A stretch of 31,683 bases of DNA from an uncultured Eubacteriales bacterium (lineage in GTDB: Bacteria; Bacillota_A; Clostridia; Oscillospirales; Oscillospiraceae), in NCBI GenBank assembly GCA_900319835.1, contig ONPY01000014.1, positions 1 through 31,683 on the forward strand, written 5' to 3'. A model generated the notes under the pieces. It was not told the DNA's origin. It worked only from the letters and a program-made list of their open reading frames with translations, and did not search any database. A program made the translations under genes and the position numbers. Position 1 is the stretch's first letter. The number at the start of each line of letters is the position of its first letter. Shown here piece by piece: positions 16,443 through 24,480 of this stretch.

Positions 16443-16779
16443 CGAAATCCCTCCTGTAGTCGTCAATTTCCATTTCCTTGTCGGGGCGGATTCCGTTCTT
16501 GTAGGCGCCCTTGGCAATGGAGTGGGCGCCGATGGGGTTGACCGTGAGGATCAGCAGGCACAGCACGATCACCTTGACGCCGGCGGAGGGGCTGCCCATC
16601 ACAAAGAAGGCGTAGAGCGCGGCGCCGACCATGACGCCCATCATGCCCAGGGTGGACACGCAGGTGCTGGCCTGCATTCTGCAGAAGGTATCGGGCATCT
16701 TCAGAATGCCCTTGGTGCCGGCCACGGCGAAGAACAGGCCGACGGCCATCAGCACGTCAATGATCACTCTCAAAACCAT
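16435..16779 (-). CDS. mbhC: Mrp antiporter subunit G (MbhC)
   Basis: A 114-residue membrane protein with three helices of the MnhG/PhaG family; the segment KMPDTFCRMQASTCVSTLG is the family's typical loop. I chose the ATG at 16779, which overlaps the stop of mrpF (TAATG) and has GGAGGTG nine bases before it. A GTG at 16791 sits against that site and is less likely. It belongs to the sodium-translocating unit of the hydrogenase. Confidence 0.9.
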   Translation of the reverse strand: MVLRVIIDVLMAVGLFFAVAGTKGILKMPDTFCRMQASTCVSTLGMMGVMVGAALYAFFVMGSPSAGVKVIVLCLLILTVNPIGAHSIAKGAYKNGIRPDKEMEIDDYRRDFDE

Positions 16780-17042
16780 TACTTGTGCCACCTCCCACTC
16801 TCGAGATAACGGCCAACCAGCATCGTATCAATGATGCCGAGCATGGCGCTGATCAGGGCGATGTCCAGATAGATGCCGCGGCCGCTGTACATGGCGTAGA
16901 GCACCAGCGCGCAGCAGACCAGCACATCCATGCTGTCGCCGGCGACCATACGGTCGGCGGCAGTGGGGCCCTTGGCCAGTCTGTAGAAGTTCAGTGCGGC
17001 CAGGAAAGCGTAGCCGACGGCGAAGATCAGTAATTCAATCAT
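16779..17042 (-). CDS. mbhB: Mrp antiporter subunit F (MbhB)
   Basis: An 87-residue membrane protein with three helices matching MnhF/MrpF (RLAKGPTAADRMVAGDSM is the family's loop). The ATG at 17042 overlaps the mrpE stop as ATGA and has AGGAGG eight bases upstream; another ATG two codons earlier is only two bases from that site. It forms part of the Mrp-like unit with the genes around it. Confidence 0.9.
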   Translation of the reverse strand: MIELLIFAVGYAFLAALNFYRLAKGPTAADRMVAGDSMDVLVCCALVLYAMYSGRGIYLDIALISAMLGIIDTMLVGRYLESGRWHK

Positions 17043-17557
17043 TCCCATATCCTCCTGATCCAGTTTTCCATACGGCCCTTGATGACCTCGCCGGCCTTTT
17101 CACGGTCGGGATCGCTCACGTCGATCCAGTGGATGTAGTAGTAGTTCTTCCCGTCCTGCTCGGCAATGTCCAGGGTGATGGTGCCGGGCGTCAGGGTGAT
17201 GGAGTTGGCGAGCATGGCCTCGCCGTAGTCCTTCGTCAGTTCCGAGGGCACCTTCACGATGCCGGGGTTGACGTTGGTGCAGCCGCCGTAGCAGCGCTTG
17301 GCCATGTCAACGTTTGCCTTGATGAGCTCGCCCAGGAAGACGAACACATAGACAAACAGCGCGCCGAATTTCGCGGGATTGAACAGCCAGAATGCCTTGT
17401 CATGGATGAGGAATCTGGACGCAAACAGAGCCGCCGCAAGGCTCACCACCGCGCCCACCGCCAGCTCCTGGGCCTTGAAGCTCCAGGTGAGCAGGATCCA
17501 GAAGGCAAAGCAGAGGAGGAAGGTGGATATGACCGCGGGAAATTTGGTCTTGGGCAA
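17039..17557 (-). CDS. mbhA: Mrp antiporter subunit E (MbhA)
   Basis: A 172-residue protein of the MnhE family: two hydrophobic segments in the first 55 residues, an amphipathic part, then a soluble domain (SITLTPGTITLDIAEQDGKNYYYIHWIDV is the family's core). The start is TTG, six bases after GGAGAGG. It opens the antiporter module, 33 bases after hypA. As in archaeal Mbh operons, the order E-F-G-D-E-B-C-D of the Mrp-like genes is kept. Confidence 0.9.
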   Translation of the reverse strand: MPKTKFPAVISTFLLCFAFWILLTWSFKAQELAVGAVVSLAAALFASRFLIHDKAFWLFNPAKFGALFVYVFVFLGELIKANVDMAKRCYGGCTNVNPGIVKVPSELTKDYGEAMLANSITLTPGTITLDIAEQDGKNYYYIHWIDVSDPDREKAGEVIKGRMENWIRRIWE

Positions 17558-17590
17558 GATAAACCTCTCCTTTCGGATTTCTATTACTCT

Positions 17591-17932
17591 TTATTCGACC
17601 TTGAGACTGTCCACGTAAAACTCCCGGCCCCGGGTCATTTTCAGGGCGGTGCTTCCACAGCGGGGGCAGGCGTCCTGTCCTCTCTCGATCTCCCCTTCCC
17701 AGCCGCAGTCGGGGCAGGAAAAGCGGGCGGGCACGGTCTCAAAAACGAGCTCGGCCCCCTCCGCCGCCGTGTCCCTGGAGGCATAGGGGAAGAGATCGAG
17801 GATGCACGCCGGCACAATGCCGGAATAGGCGCCGACCTTCAGGCGGATCTCCAGCGCTCTTTGAAAGCCCTGTTTTTTCGCCTCCCGATCTACCAGGTCG
17901 ATCAGGCTTCGCGTAACAGCCAGCTCGTGCAT
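17591..17932 (-). CDS. hypA: Hydrogenase nickel-insertion protein HypA
   Basis: A 113-residue HypA/HybF-family protein that binds nickel and delivers it to the hydrogenase large subunit. The N-terminal MHELAVTRSL holds the nickel-binding His2, and the structural zinc site is formed by two CxxC pairs (CPDC near residue 73 and CPRC near residue 89). The ATG overlaps the stop of the large-subunit gene (ATGA), so it is translated directly after its client. It lies between the hydrogenase and antiporter parts rather than with the other hyp genes. Its usual GTPase partner HypB is not in the window. Confidence 0.95.
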   Translation of the reverse strand: MHELAVTRSLIDLVDREAKKQGFQRALEIRLKVGAYSGIVPACILDLFPYASRDTAAEGAELVFETVPARFSCPDCGWEGEIERGQDACPRCGSTALKMTRGREFYVDSLKVE

Positions 17933-19014
17933 CAGCGGTCCAGGCAGCTGAAGCAGGGGTCGATGCTGGCGATGATGAGACCGGCATCGGCCACGGAGTT
18001 GTTGCGGAGCATGAAGGGAATGGTGGGGGTGTTCTTGAAGCTGGGGACGTGGACGCTGATGCGGTGGTTGTTGAAGCCTCCGTTGCCGACCACCATGTGG
18101 CTCAGCTGGCCTCTGGGCGCCTCGTGGCGGCAGACGGCCTGGCCCTTCTGGATCTTGGGCAGCTTGTTGCCCAGGTTGATGGGCCCGTCGGGCAGCTTCT
18201 CCAGCGCCTGCTGGATGATCTTGATGCTCTCGTAGCACTCCAGCGCGCGGACCACGACGCGGGCGAACACGTCGCCGCTGTCCACCACGGGGATGTCGAA
18301 TTTGAAATCGTCATAGGAGGAGTAGGGGGAATCCCGCCGCACGTCCACATCGACGCCGGAAGCTCTGGCGTGGGGGCCGATAGCGCCCAGACGCAGCGCG
18401 TCCTCTCTGGGCAGGACACCGACACCCTTGGTGCGCAGGGCGATGGTCTTGTCGTTGAGGGCGATCTCCACGATGCGGTCCATGGGGCCCTTGAGCTTGT
18501 CGCAGGCGGCCAGCAGCTCGCGCTTGAGATCATCGTCGATGTCGCGCCGGGAGCCGCCGATGGTGACCATGGCGTAGTTGACGCGGTTGCCGGAGAGCTT
18601 CTCCAGCAGATCCATGACGAGCTCGCGCTCGTCCCAGATGTGCATGAACATGCTGTCGTGGCCGATGATGTGGCAGGCGATGCCCAGCCACAGCAGATGG
18701 GAGTGCAGGCGCTCCAGCTCCGCAGTGATCACACGGATGTACTGGCCTCTCTTCGGCACCTCGATGCCGTTGATCTGCTCGACGCACATGGCGTAGGTGA
18801 ACGCATGGGAGTGGGAACAGATGCCGCAGACGCGCTCCACCAGCACCAGGGTCTGGATGGCGTTGCGCTCGGTGGCGAGCTTTTCAATGCCGCGGTGGTT
18901 GTAGCCCACGAAGACCTCGGCGTCCTTGATGATCTCGCCCTCGGTGTAGAGCTTGGCGTGGATGGGCTCCTCCAATGCGGGATGGTAGGGGCCGATCGGG
19001 ACAATGTAGCTCAT
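17932..19014 (-). CDS. mbhL: [NiFe]-hydrogenase large subunit, MbhL/EchE-like (group 4)
   Basis: The catalytic subunit, 360 residues, holding the NiFe(CN)2CO site where protons are reduced to H2. Both metal motifs are intact: R61-V-C63-G-I-C66-S-H and D352-P-C354-F-S-C357-L-D-R at the extreme end. All four cysteines rule out a non-hydrogenase Mbx/Mbs or NuoD subunit. The protein stops three residues after the last cysteine, so there is no tail for a maturation protease to remove. GGAGGAG inside the end of mbhK lies seven bases before the ATG, and the stop overlaps the hypA start, so the three are tightly coupled. Confidence 0.96.
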   Translation of the reverse strand: MSYIVPIGPYHPALEEPIHAKLYTEGEIIKDAEVFVGYNHRGIEKLATERNAIQTLVLVERVCGICSHSHAFTYAMCVEQINGIEVPKRGQYIRVITAELERLHSHLLWLGIACHIIGHDSMFMHIWDERELVMDLLEKLSGNRVNYAMVTIGGSRRDIDDDLKRELLAACDKLKGPMDRIVEIALNDKTIALRTKGVGVLPREDALRLGAIGPHARASGVDVDVRRDSPYSSYDDFKFDIPVVDSGDVFARVVVRALECYESIKIIQQALEKLPDGPINLGNKLPKIQKGQAVCRHEAPRGQLSHMVVGNGGFNNHRISVHVPSFKNTPTIPFMLRNNSVADAGLIIASIDPCFSCLDR

Positions 19015-19015
19015 C

Positions 19016-19411
19016 TTATTTCTCCTCCTTGATGTTCTTCGCTCTCAGCTCGTCCAGGGGGACCACCATGATCTGGCCCTTGCCCTGGGTTTCGAGCATC
19101 GTCTCGGGCAGGAAGAGCCGCTTGGACATATCAAGGCCCTCGAACTCGACGCCGAAGATTTCGTTGAGCTCACGCTCCGGCCAGGTTGCCGCCACGTCGT
19201 AGATCTCCCCGATGGAGGGAAGCGTCATCTCGCCCACCACATGGTAGGACTCAATGGCGGGATCCACCGCGTATTCGTAAGAGATGTCCATCTGTCCTTC
19301 CTCGTTGAGGAAGCCGTGGATCATCACCAGAAACACGCCGGCTTTTCGCATCTTCTCCGCAATCGGAACAACCTGGTCCTTGGAAATATCAATTCTCTTG
19401 TATTCCTGCAT
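19016..19411 (-). CDS. mbhK: Hydrogenase subunit MbhK, NuoC-like
   Basis: A 131-residue soluble subunit of the NuoC (30-kDa complex I subunit) family. The signature ATWPERELNEIFGVEF near residue 77 is clear. It is a structural partner of the large subunit, whose gene starts after a one-base gap. I chose the ATG at 19411, six bases after GAGGTG; the earlier GTG is part of that ribosome site. It follows an 89-base gap after hypE in which I saw no convincing promoter. Confidence 0.92.
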   Translation of the reverse strand: MQEYKRIDISKDQVVPIAEKMRKAGVFLVMIHGFLNEEGQMDISYEYAVDPAIESYHVVGEMTLPSIGEIYDVAATWPERELNEIFGVEFEGLDMSKRLFLPETMLETQGKGQIMVVPLDELRAKNIKEEK

Positions 19412-19500
19412 ACCTTTCACCTCTCTGTTATTCCAATTTCTTCTCTTTCATTTTTATATCGTAATTGCGTGGTCTGCAGGGGCCACACAAGTACAACCGT

Positions 19501-20499
19501 TTAGCAGATCCGGGGCAGCTGCGCGCCCGCGAGCTTCTGCAAAATGCGCCGACCGCCGGGAATGGTGCGCATGACGAGCTTGCCCGGCCGCTCGGCGGTG
19601 ACGCGGCCGATGACGGCGGCGTCCCTCCCCGCCTCGGTCTGCCGCATGGCAGTGAGGACCTTTTCCGCGTCCTCCCGGGCGACCACCGCGAGGAGCTTTC
19701 CCTCGTTGGCGCAGTAGAGCGGCTCAAGCCCCAGCATGTCACAGGCGGCGCGCACCTGGGGTCTGACGGGGATCCGCTCCTCCTCCAACTCGATGCCGTG
19801 CGCGGTGCCCTCGATAAACTCGTTGAGCGTGGTGGCGACGCCGCCGCGGGTGGGATCCCGCAGCACGCGCACCGCAGCGCCGGTGGAGAGGATCGCGTCA
19901 CACAGACCGTTTAACGCCGCACAGTCGGAGGAAATCTCCCCCTGCATCATGCCGCTTCTTGCGAGCATGACGGCGGTGCCGTGGTCTCCCACGGTGCCGG
20001 AGACGATCACCCTGTCCCCCTCCCGGAGATTGTCCGGGCTGAGACCGGGGTACTTGAGAAAGCCGATGCCGGCGGTGTTGATGTACAGTCCGTCGCCCCG
20101 GCCCTTTTCCACCACCTTGGTGTCGCCGGTGACGATCTGTACCCCTGCCTTCTGCGCCTGGGCGCGGATGGAGGCGACCACCTGTTTCAGCGTCTCCATC
20201 GCGAGGCCCTCCTCGATGATGAAGGAGAGCGACAGAAACTTCGGCTCCGCGCCGCAGACGGCAAGGTCGTTGACCGTGCCGCAGACCGAGAGCTTGCCGA
20301 TGTCCCCGCCGGGGAAAAACAGCGGCGAGACCACGAAGCTGTCGGTGGAGAAGACCAGTTGTTCCGCTCCCGGCAGGATGGCCCCGTCCCCCAGCGCCGC
20401 GAGGGCGGGGTTTTGAAAGGCCGGAACCAGGAGTTCCTCGATCAGCCGGGCGGTCTTCTTCCCCCCGCTGCCGTAATCCAAAGTGATGATTTCTTCCAT
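19501..20499 (-). CDS. hypE: Hydrogenase maturation protein HypE
   Basis: A 332-residue HypE, which dehydrates a carbamoyl group on its C-terminal cysteine to the cyanide ligand of the NiFe site, using ATP. The end PRIC is the conserved acceptor tail (Cys332), and the start region DYGSGGKKTARLIEEL plus the PurM/AIR-synthase-like core with TGDTKVVEKG fit. I chose the ATG at 20499; the longer frame adds sequence from the hairpin-rich gap. The ribosome site is weak (AGGA, nine bases before). The gap to hypD is 200 bases, long for an operon. Confidence 0.95.
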   Translation of the reverse strand: MEEIITLDYGSGGKKTARLIEELLVPAFQNPALAALGDGAILPGAEQLVFSTDSFVVSPLFFPGGDIGKLSVCGTVNDLAVCGAEPKFLSLSFIIEEGLAMETLKQVVASIRAQAQKAGVQIVTGDTKVVEKGRGDGLYINTAGIGFLKYPGLSPDNLREGDRVIVSGTVGDHGTAVMLARSGMMQGEISSDCAALNGLCDAILSTGAAVRVLRDPTRGGVATTLNEFIEGTAHGIELEEERIPVRPQVRAACDMLGLEPLYCANEGKLLAVVAREDAEKVLTAMRQTEAGRDAAVIGRVTAERPGKLVMRTIPGGRRILQKLAGAQLPRIC

Positions 20500-20716
20500 A
20501 CTTGTAGTCCTGTGCAAATAATTGGGGGAGTTCAGAGGGTGCTCCCTCTGATTTTTGCCGCGCTCGGCGAAAAACAAGCATCATCGTTTTTCGCGGGGGC
20601 GTGTACCTCGCAAAAAACACTTCTCGCGCAGCGAACGTGCGGCCGTCAGGCCGTGCGCTGAGCGGAGTGCATTCTTTCTCGTTTGAATGAAATCTTTGAT
20701 TTCATTCAAACGAAGC
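20500..20716. repeat. Structured spacer between hypD and hypE
   Basis: A 200-base gap with several stems: TCAGAGGG/CCCTCTGA (20532-20539 with 20544-20551, followed by TTTTT on the plus strand), CGAAAAAC/GTTTTTCG near 20568-20593, a CGGCC/GGCCG stem near 20640-20652, and a perfect 15-bp stem at 20680-20694 with 20698-20712 (3-base loop) that includes the last codons of hypD. On the transcribed (minus) strand the strongest hairpin has no T-run, so it may protect the message or be an intergenic repeat rather than a terminator. Confidence 0.6.
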
Positions 20717-21787
20717 GTCAGCGTACTTGTAGGCCGCGGCGCAGGCGCCCTCGGAGGACACCATGCAGGGGCCCACCGGATCCTCCGGCGTGCAGATCTT
20801 CCCGAACAGGGGGCAGCCGCCCGGGGCGAGCCTGCCGGTGATGACCTCACCGCAGCGGCAAGCCGTGGGCGGCTCGGCGCTCTCACAGACAATGTCGAAG
20901 CGCTTTTCCGCGTCGAAGGCCGCCAGCTCTTCTCTCAGGCCGAGGCCGCTTTGGGGAATCTCCCCCAGGCCGCGCCAGAGATCCCGCCGTTCGACAAAGC
21001 AGTGCTTGAGCATCTTCTGCGCCAGGATGTTGCCCTCCTTTGACACCGCTCTCGGGTAGGCGTTTTCGATGCGGGGCCTGCCCTCCTTGATCTGCCGCAA
21101 GAGCAGATACACGGCAAGCAGGATGTCCGCCGCCTCAAAGCCAGCGATCACGCCGGGCAGCTTAAATTCCTCCGGCAGATACCGGAAGCCCCGCTCGCCG
21201 ATGATGGTGGCCACGTGGCCGGGGCAGAGAAAGCCGTCGATGTTGAAGCCGTCCATCGCGATCAGCGCGCGCAGGGCCGGCTCCACCTCCTTGAGCATAG
21301 ACCAGACGGTGAAATTTTGCAAGCCCTGTTCCTGTGCCGTGAGCACCGCGGCGGCGGTGCCGGGGGCTGTGGTCTCAAAGCCCACGCCGAGAAACACCAC
21401 CTGCTTTTCCGGATGTTCGGCGGCCAGGGCCACCGCGTCCACCGGGGAATAGACGGTCTCCACCTTCGCGCCCAGGGCGCGGCGGCGCAGCAGACTGTCG
21501 CCGGGGCGGCTGCCGGGCACCCGCAGCATATCGCCGTAGCTGGTGATCACGACATCCTTCTCCATGGCAAGCTCCAGCACCTGGTCGATCACCTGGGGCG
21601 GCGTCACACAGACCGGGCAGCCGGGGCCGGAGAGCAGCTGGATCTGGGAAGGCAGCATGGACTTGATGCCCGCCTCCGCAATGGACATGGTGTGGGTGCC
21701 GCAGACCTCCATGATCCGCGTCTCGCCCAGGTCCAGCGCCTCAATGGCGCGGAGGAGCGTCTCGATTCTGGTCTTATCGGAGGGCAT
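20702..21787 (-). CDS. hypD: Hydrogenase maturation protein HypD
   Basis: A 361-residue iron-sulfur protein that, with HypC, holds the Fe(CN)2CO unit while it is built. Conserved cysteines are present: C29 (MEVCGTHTM), C57 and C60 (GPGCPVC), and the C-terminal [4Fe-4S] set in the CRCGEV...GGCPLF...KIC...CAAAYKY region. The ATG at 21787 overlaps the end of hypC by 14 bases, supporting translational coupling; the longer frame reads through hypC sequence. The last four codons form one arm of a perfect hairpin. Confidence 0.95.
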   Translation of the reverse strand: MPSDKTRIETLLRAIEALDLGETRIMEVCGTHTMSIAEAGIKSMLPSQIQLLSGPGCPVCVTPPQVIDQVLELAMEKDVVITSYGDMLRVPGSRPGDSLLRRRALGAKVETVYSPVDAVALAAEHPEKQVVFLGVGFETTAPGTAAAVLTAQEQGLQNFTVWSMLKEVEPALRALIAMDGFNIDGFLCPGHVATIIGERGFRYLPEEFKLPGVIAGFEAADILLAVYLLLRQIKEGRPRIENAYPRAVSKEGNILAQKMLKHCFVERRDLWRGLGEIPQSGLGLREELAAFDAEKRFDIVCESAEPPTACRCGEVITGRLAPGGCPLFGKICTPEDPVGPCMVSSEGACAAAYKYADASFE

Positions 21788-21995
21788 TCTGCACCTCTTC
21801 CCAGGCCTCCAGGTCCTGCATGGCCTGCTGCTCGGGCAGGCGCTCAATGGCAAAGCCCGCGTGGACGATGACATAATCTCCGATCTGCGGGTTTTCGATA
21901 AAATCCACCCGGATCTGCCGCTTCATGCCCATGGCCTCGCCCACGGCGGCATTGCCGTTTATTTCAATCAACTGCAGCGGAACTGCCAAGCACAT
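21774..21995 (-). CDS. hypC: Hydrogenase maturation chaperone HypC
   Basis: A 73-residue HypC/HupF-family chaperone that carries the iron unit from HypD to the large subunit. Cys2 of the MCLAVP start is the essential iron-binding residue; the motif VGEAMGMKRQIRVDF and the GDYVIVHAGFAIERL strand fit the family. GAGG lies eight bases upstream. It follows a 207-base gap after hypF and overlaps hypD by 14 bases. Confidence 0.95.
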   Translation of the reverse strand: MCLAVPLQLIEINGNAAVGEAMGMKRQIRVDFIENPQIGDYVIVHAGFAIERLPEQQAMQDLEAWEEVQNALR

Positions 21996-22202
21996 ATCAA
22001 CAACCTCGGTTTCCTATTTGGCTCCCCTGAAAGGGGATTTCGCGCCGCCGCTGCCGGCGGCAGAAGAAGGCGGGGCGGAATCTCCGCAGCCGCGCCGTTT
22101 GCAGGCCGTCGTGAAGCAGGATTGCAAACGGCAATCGCGGCAAGGCGGGCAATGCTGTCAGCCAGCAGGCTGACTGAGGGGTTTTCCCCCGCCTGCACAA
22201 TC
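21996..22202. repeat. Spacer between hypF and hypC with an apparently interrupted palindromic repeat
   Basis: On the plus strand it begins GGCTCCCCTGAAAGGGGA (22019-22036) and ends with GCTGTCAGCCAGCAGGCTGA (22154-22173) then CTGAGGGGTT. From memory these two pieces are often directly joined in gut Firmicutes intergenic repeats; here about 115 bases lie between them, with a GCCGCCG/CGGCGGC stem and a perfect 10-bp stem GCCGTTTGCA/TGCAAACGGC (22094-22103 with 22123-22132). A short open frame through it on the minus strand looks spurious. Confidence 0.5.
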
Positions 22203-24440
22203 TCAGATTCTCCCGCTCTCCATCGCCTTTGCGGCGATCATCAGCTGGCCCAGGGAGAGCCCCTCGTCGTTGGGGGAAACCCGCCGGTGCCGCAGCACCC
22301 GGAAGCCCTCGGCCTCCAGCCGCTGTGGCAGGCGGTGCATCAAAAACATATTCTGAAAGCTGCCGCCGGAGAGGGCCACGGTGTTAAGACCGCTTTTCTC
22401 CCGCGCCAGAACGCACTGGCGGACGGCCATTTCGATCAGGGTGTTGTGGAAGCGGGCTGCGATGCGCCCGGGCTCCACGCCCGCGTCCCGGTCGGAGATC
22501 ATGGCGCGGATCATCTCACGCCAGTCAAAGCGCAGCGGATCTCCCGCAAGCGTGATGGGATAGACGCCGTCGTCCTCCACAGCCGCGGCCTCCAAAAGCA
22601 CCGCGCCCTGACCCTCGTAGCTGCATCGGGTCTTGATATTCAGCAGCGCCGCCGCGCCGTCAAAGAGCCGGCCCATGCCGGAGGACAGCGGGCAGTTGAG
22701 CCCCGCGTCAAGCATCTGCGCGTAGAGGGCGGCGTTTTTCATTCCGCCGGTTTCCAGTCCCGCCTCCCGCAGCAGTGCGAAGGCCACGCGGTCGGTCTCT
22801 TCCGTCGCCCGGTCGCCGCCGATGAGGGGAATGGGCCGGATGGAGCCGAAGCGCTCAAACCCGGCATAGCCGCCGATCAGGCACTCCCCGCCCCAGACAC
22901 TGCCGTCCGTGCCGAGGCCTGTGCCGTCCCAGACCAGGCCGATGGCCTCGCCCTCGTACTCGTTGTCCGCAAGGCAGGCTGCCATGTGGGCGTGGTGGTG
23001 CTGAACCGGGATCAGAGGCAGGTTTTCTCTCTCCGCCCGCTCCCGGGCGTACTCGGTGGAGAGATAGTCCGGGTGCAGGTCGCAGGCCAGCGCCCGCGGA
23101 GAAATATCAAACAGCCGCTCAAAGTGGGCGATCTGTCCGGTGTAGTTGTCCAGTGTCTCCAGGTTTTTCAGATCCCCGATGTGCTGGCTGGGGAAAACCT
23201 CGCTGTCTCTTGACAGGCAGAAGCTGGCCTTCTGCTCGGCCCCGCAGGCCAGAATCGGCGGCAGGGTTCTTTTGAGCTTCACCGGGAAGGGCACATAGCC
23301 CCGGGATCTTCTGGCAAAGTACTCTTTGCCCTCCAGCACCCAGCAGAGCGAGTCGTCGCAGCGGGTCTGGATGTCGCGGTTGTGGAGCAGGAAGCCGTCG
23401 GCAATGCCGGTGAGCTCTTTGACCGCCTCGGCGTTTTCGATCAGCATCGGCGTATCGGAGCGGTTGGCGCTGGTCATCACCAGCAGGTCGATATCGTCCC
23501 CGAACAGCAGCACGTGCAGCGGCGTGTAGGGCAGCATCACGCCCACAAAGCCGTTTTCGCTCACATGCCAGAGCCCCGGCGCTCTCTTTTTCAGCAGCAC
23601 GATGGGCCGCCGAAAGCCGGTCAAAATTCTCTCCTCCTCCGGCGAAACCTCACAGATCTGTCTTGCACAGTCGGCGCTGCGGGCCATGAGGGCAAAGGGC
23701 TTTTCGTCCCGGTGCTTGCGCCGCCGGAGCTTGAGCACCAGCGCCGGATCGTCGCAGCGGCAGGCCAGATGGATCCCGCCCAGGCCCTTGACTGCCACGA
23801 TTTTCCCGGCCTTCAGCTCCCGGCGGGCGATCTCGATGGCGTCCCCGGGGACGCGCCGGCCCCGTTCGTCCAGATAGAAGACCCCCGGCCCGCAGACGGA
23901 ACAGCAGTCCGGCTGGGCGTGGTAGCGCCGGTTTTCGATGTCGTGGTATTCCCGGTCGCAGTCCGGGCACATGGGAAAGACGCTCATGGAGGTCTTCGCC
24001 CGGTCATAGGGCACATCCATGATGATGGTAAAGCGTGGGCCGCAATTGGTGCAGTTGATAAAGGGATAACGGTAACGCCGGTCTTTCGGATCCAGCAGTT
24101 CCCGCAGGCAGTCGTCACAGATGCAGATGTCCGGGCTTAAAAGCGTGCGGCGCTTTTCCTCGGTCTTGCTGCGGCGGATCTCAAAGTCGGGAAAGTGCTT
24201 CAGCTCTTCAAAGTACACCGCCTCGATCTCGTCGATCACGGCCAGCACCGGGGCCTTCTCCGGCAGCTCCCGCACAAAGCGCTCCAGCTGGCCGTGCTCA
24301 CCCTCCAGCTCCAGCTCCACGCCGGAGGAGGTGTTTTCTATGTAGCCGCGCAGGCCGCGGCTTTGTACCAGCTTGTGGATGAAGGGCCGGAACCCGACCC
24401 CCTGTACAATTCCGCGGATGTGAATCCAGACGCGCTCCAA
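22203..24440 (-). CDS. hypF: Carbamoyltransferase HypF
   Basis: A full-length 745-residue HypF, which makes the carbamoyl group that becomes the cyanide ligands. Domains in order: acylphosphatase-like (1-90, GIVQGVGFRPF with R18 and N36), zinc fingers with four CxxC pairs (C108/111, C130/133, C158/161, C180/183), a YrdC-like domain (about 200-385), and a Kae1-like domain with the metal motif HHHAHMAAC. The start is TTG; a GGGAGA site lies ten bases upstream and family similarity begins at once. It is the first gene after the promoter at 24481-24509, so maturation proteins are made from the same transcript as the hydrogenase. Confidence 0.95.
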   Translation of the reverse strand: MERVWIHIRGIVQGVGFRPFIHKLVQSRGLRGYIENTSSGVELELEGEHGQLERFVRELPEKAPVLAVIDEIEAVYFEELKHFPDFEIRRSKTEEKRRTLLSPDICICDDCLRELLDPKDRRYRYPFINCTNCGPRFTIIMDVPYDRAKTSMSVFPMCPDCDREYHDIENRRYHAQPDCCSVCGPGVFYLDERGRRVPGDAIEIARRELKAGKIVAVKGLGGIHLACRCDDPALVLKLRRRKHRDEKPFALMARSADCARQICEVSPEEERILTGFRRPIVLLKKRAPGLWHVSENGFVGVMLPYTPLHVLLFGDDIDLLVMTSANRSDTPMLIENAEAVKELTGIADGFLLHNRDIQTRCDDSLCWVLEGKEYFARRSRGYVPFPVKLKRTLPPILACGAEQKASFCLSRDSEVFPSQHIGDLKNLETLDNYTGQIAHFERLFDISPRALACDLHPDYLSTEYARERAERENLPLIPVQHHHAHMAACLADNEYEGEAIGLVWDGTGLGTDGSVWGGECLIGGYAGFERFGSIRPIPLIGGDRATEETDRVAFALLREAGLETGGMKNAALYAQMLDAGLNCPLSSGMGRLFDGAAALLNIKTRCSYEGQGAVLLEAAAVEDDGVYPITLAGDPLRFDWREMIRAMISDRDAGVEPGRIAARFHNTLIEMAVRQCVLAREKSGLNTVALSGGSFQNMFLMHRLPQRLEAEGFRVLRHRRVSPNDEGLSLGQLMIAAKAMESGRI

Positions 24441-24480
24441 GTGCTCACAATCTCCCTATCATAGTTAAGAATGTAACGAT

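Noticed and set aside
17932..19014. Possible Mbx/Mbs or complex I subunit instead of a hydrogenase
   Set aside because: All four Ni-ligand cysteines (C63, C66, C354, C357) are present and hyp maturation genes lie in the same unit.
19412..19500. A separate promoter for mbhK-mbhL
   Set aside because: A TATAAA-like box is present on the minus strand but no -35 box at a usable distance.
21968..22198. A 76-codon open frame between hypF and hypC
   Set aside because: It runs through the hairpin repeats, overlaps the hypC start and looks like a translated intergenic repeat.
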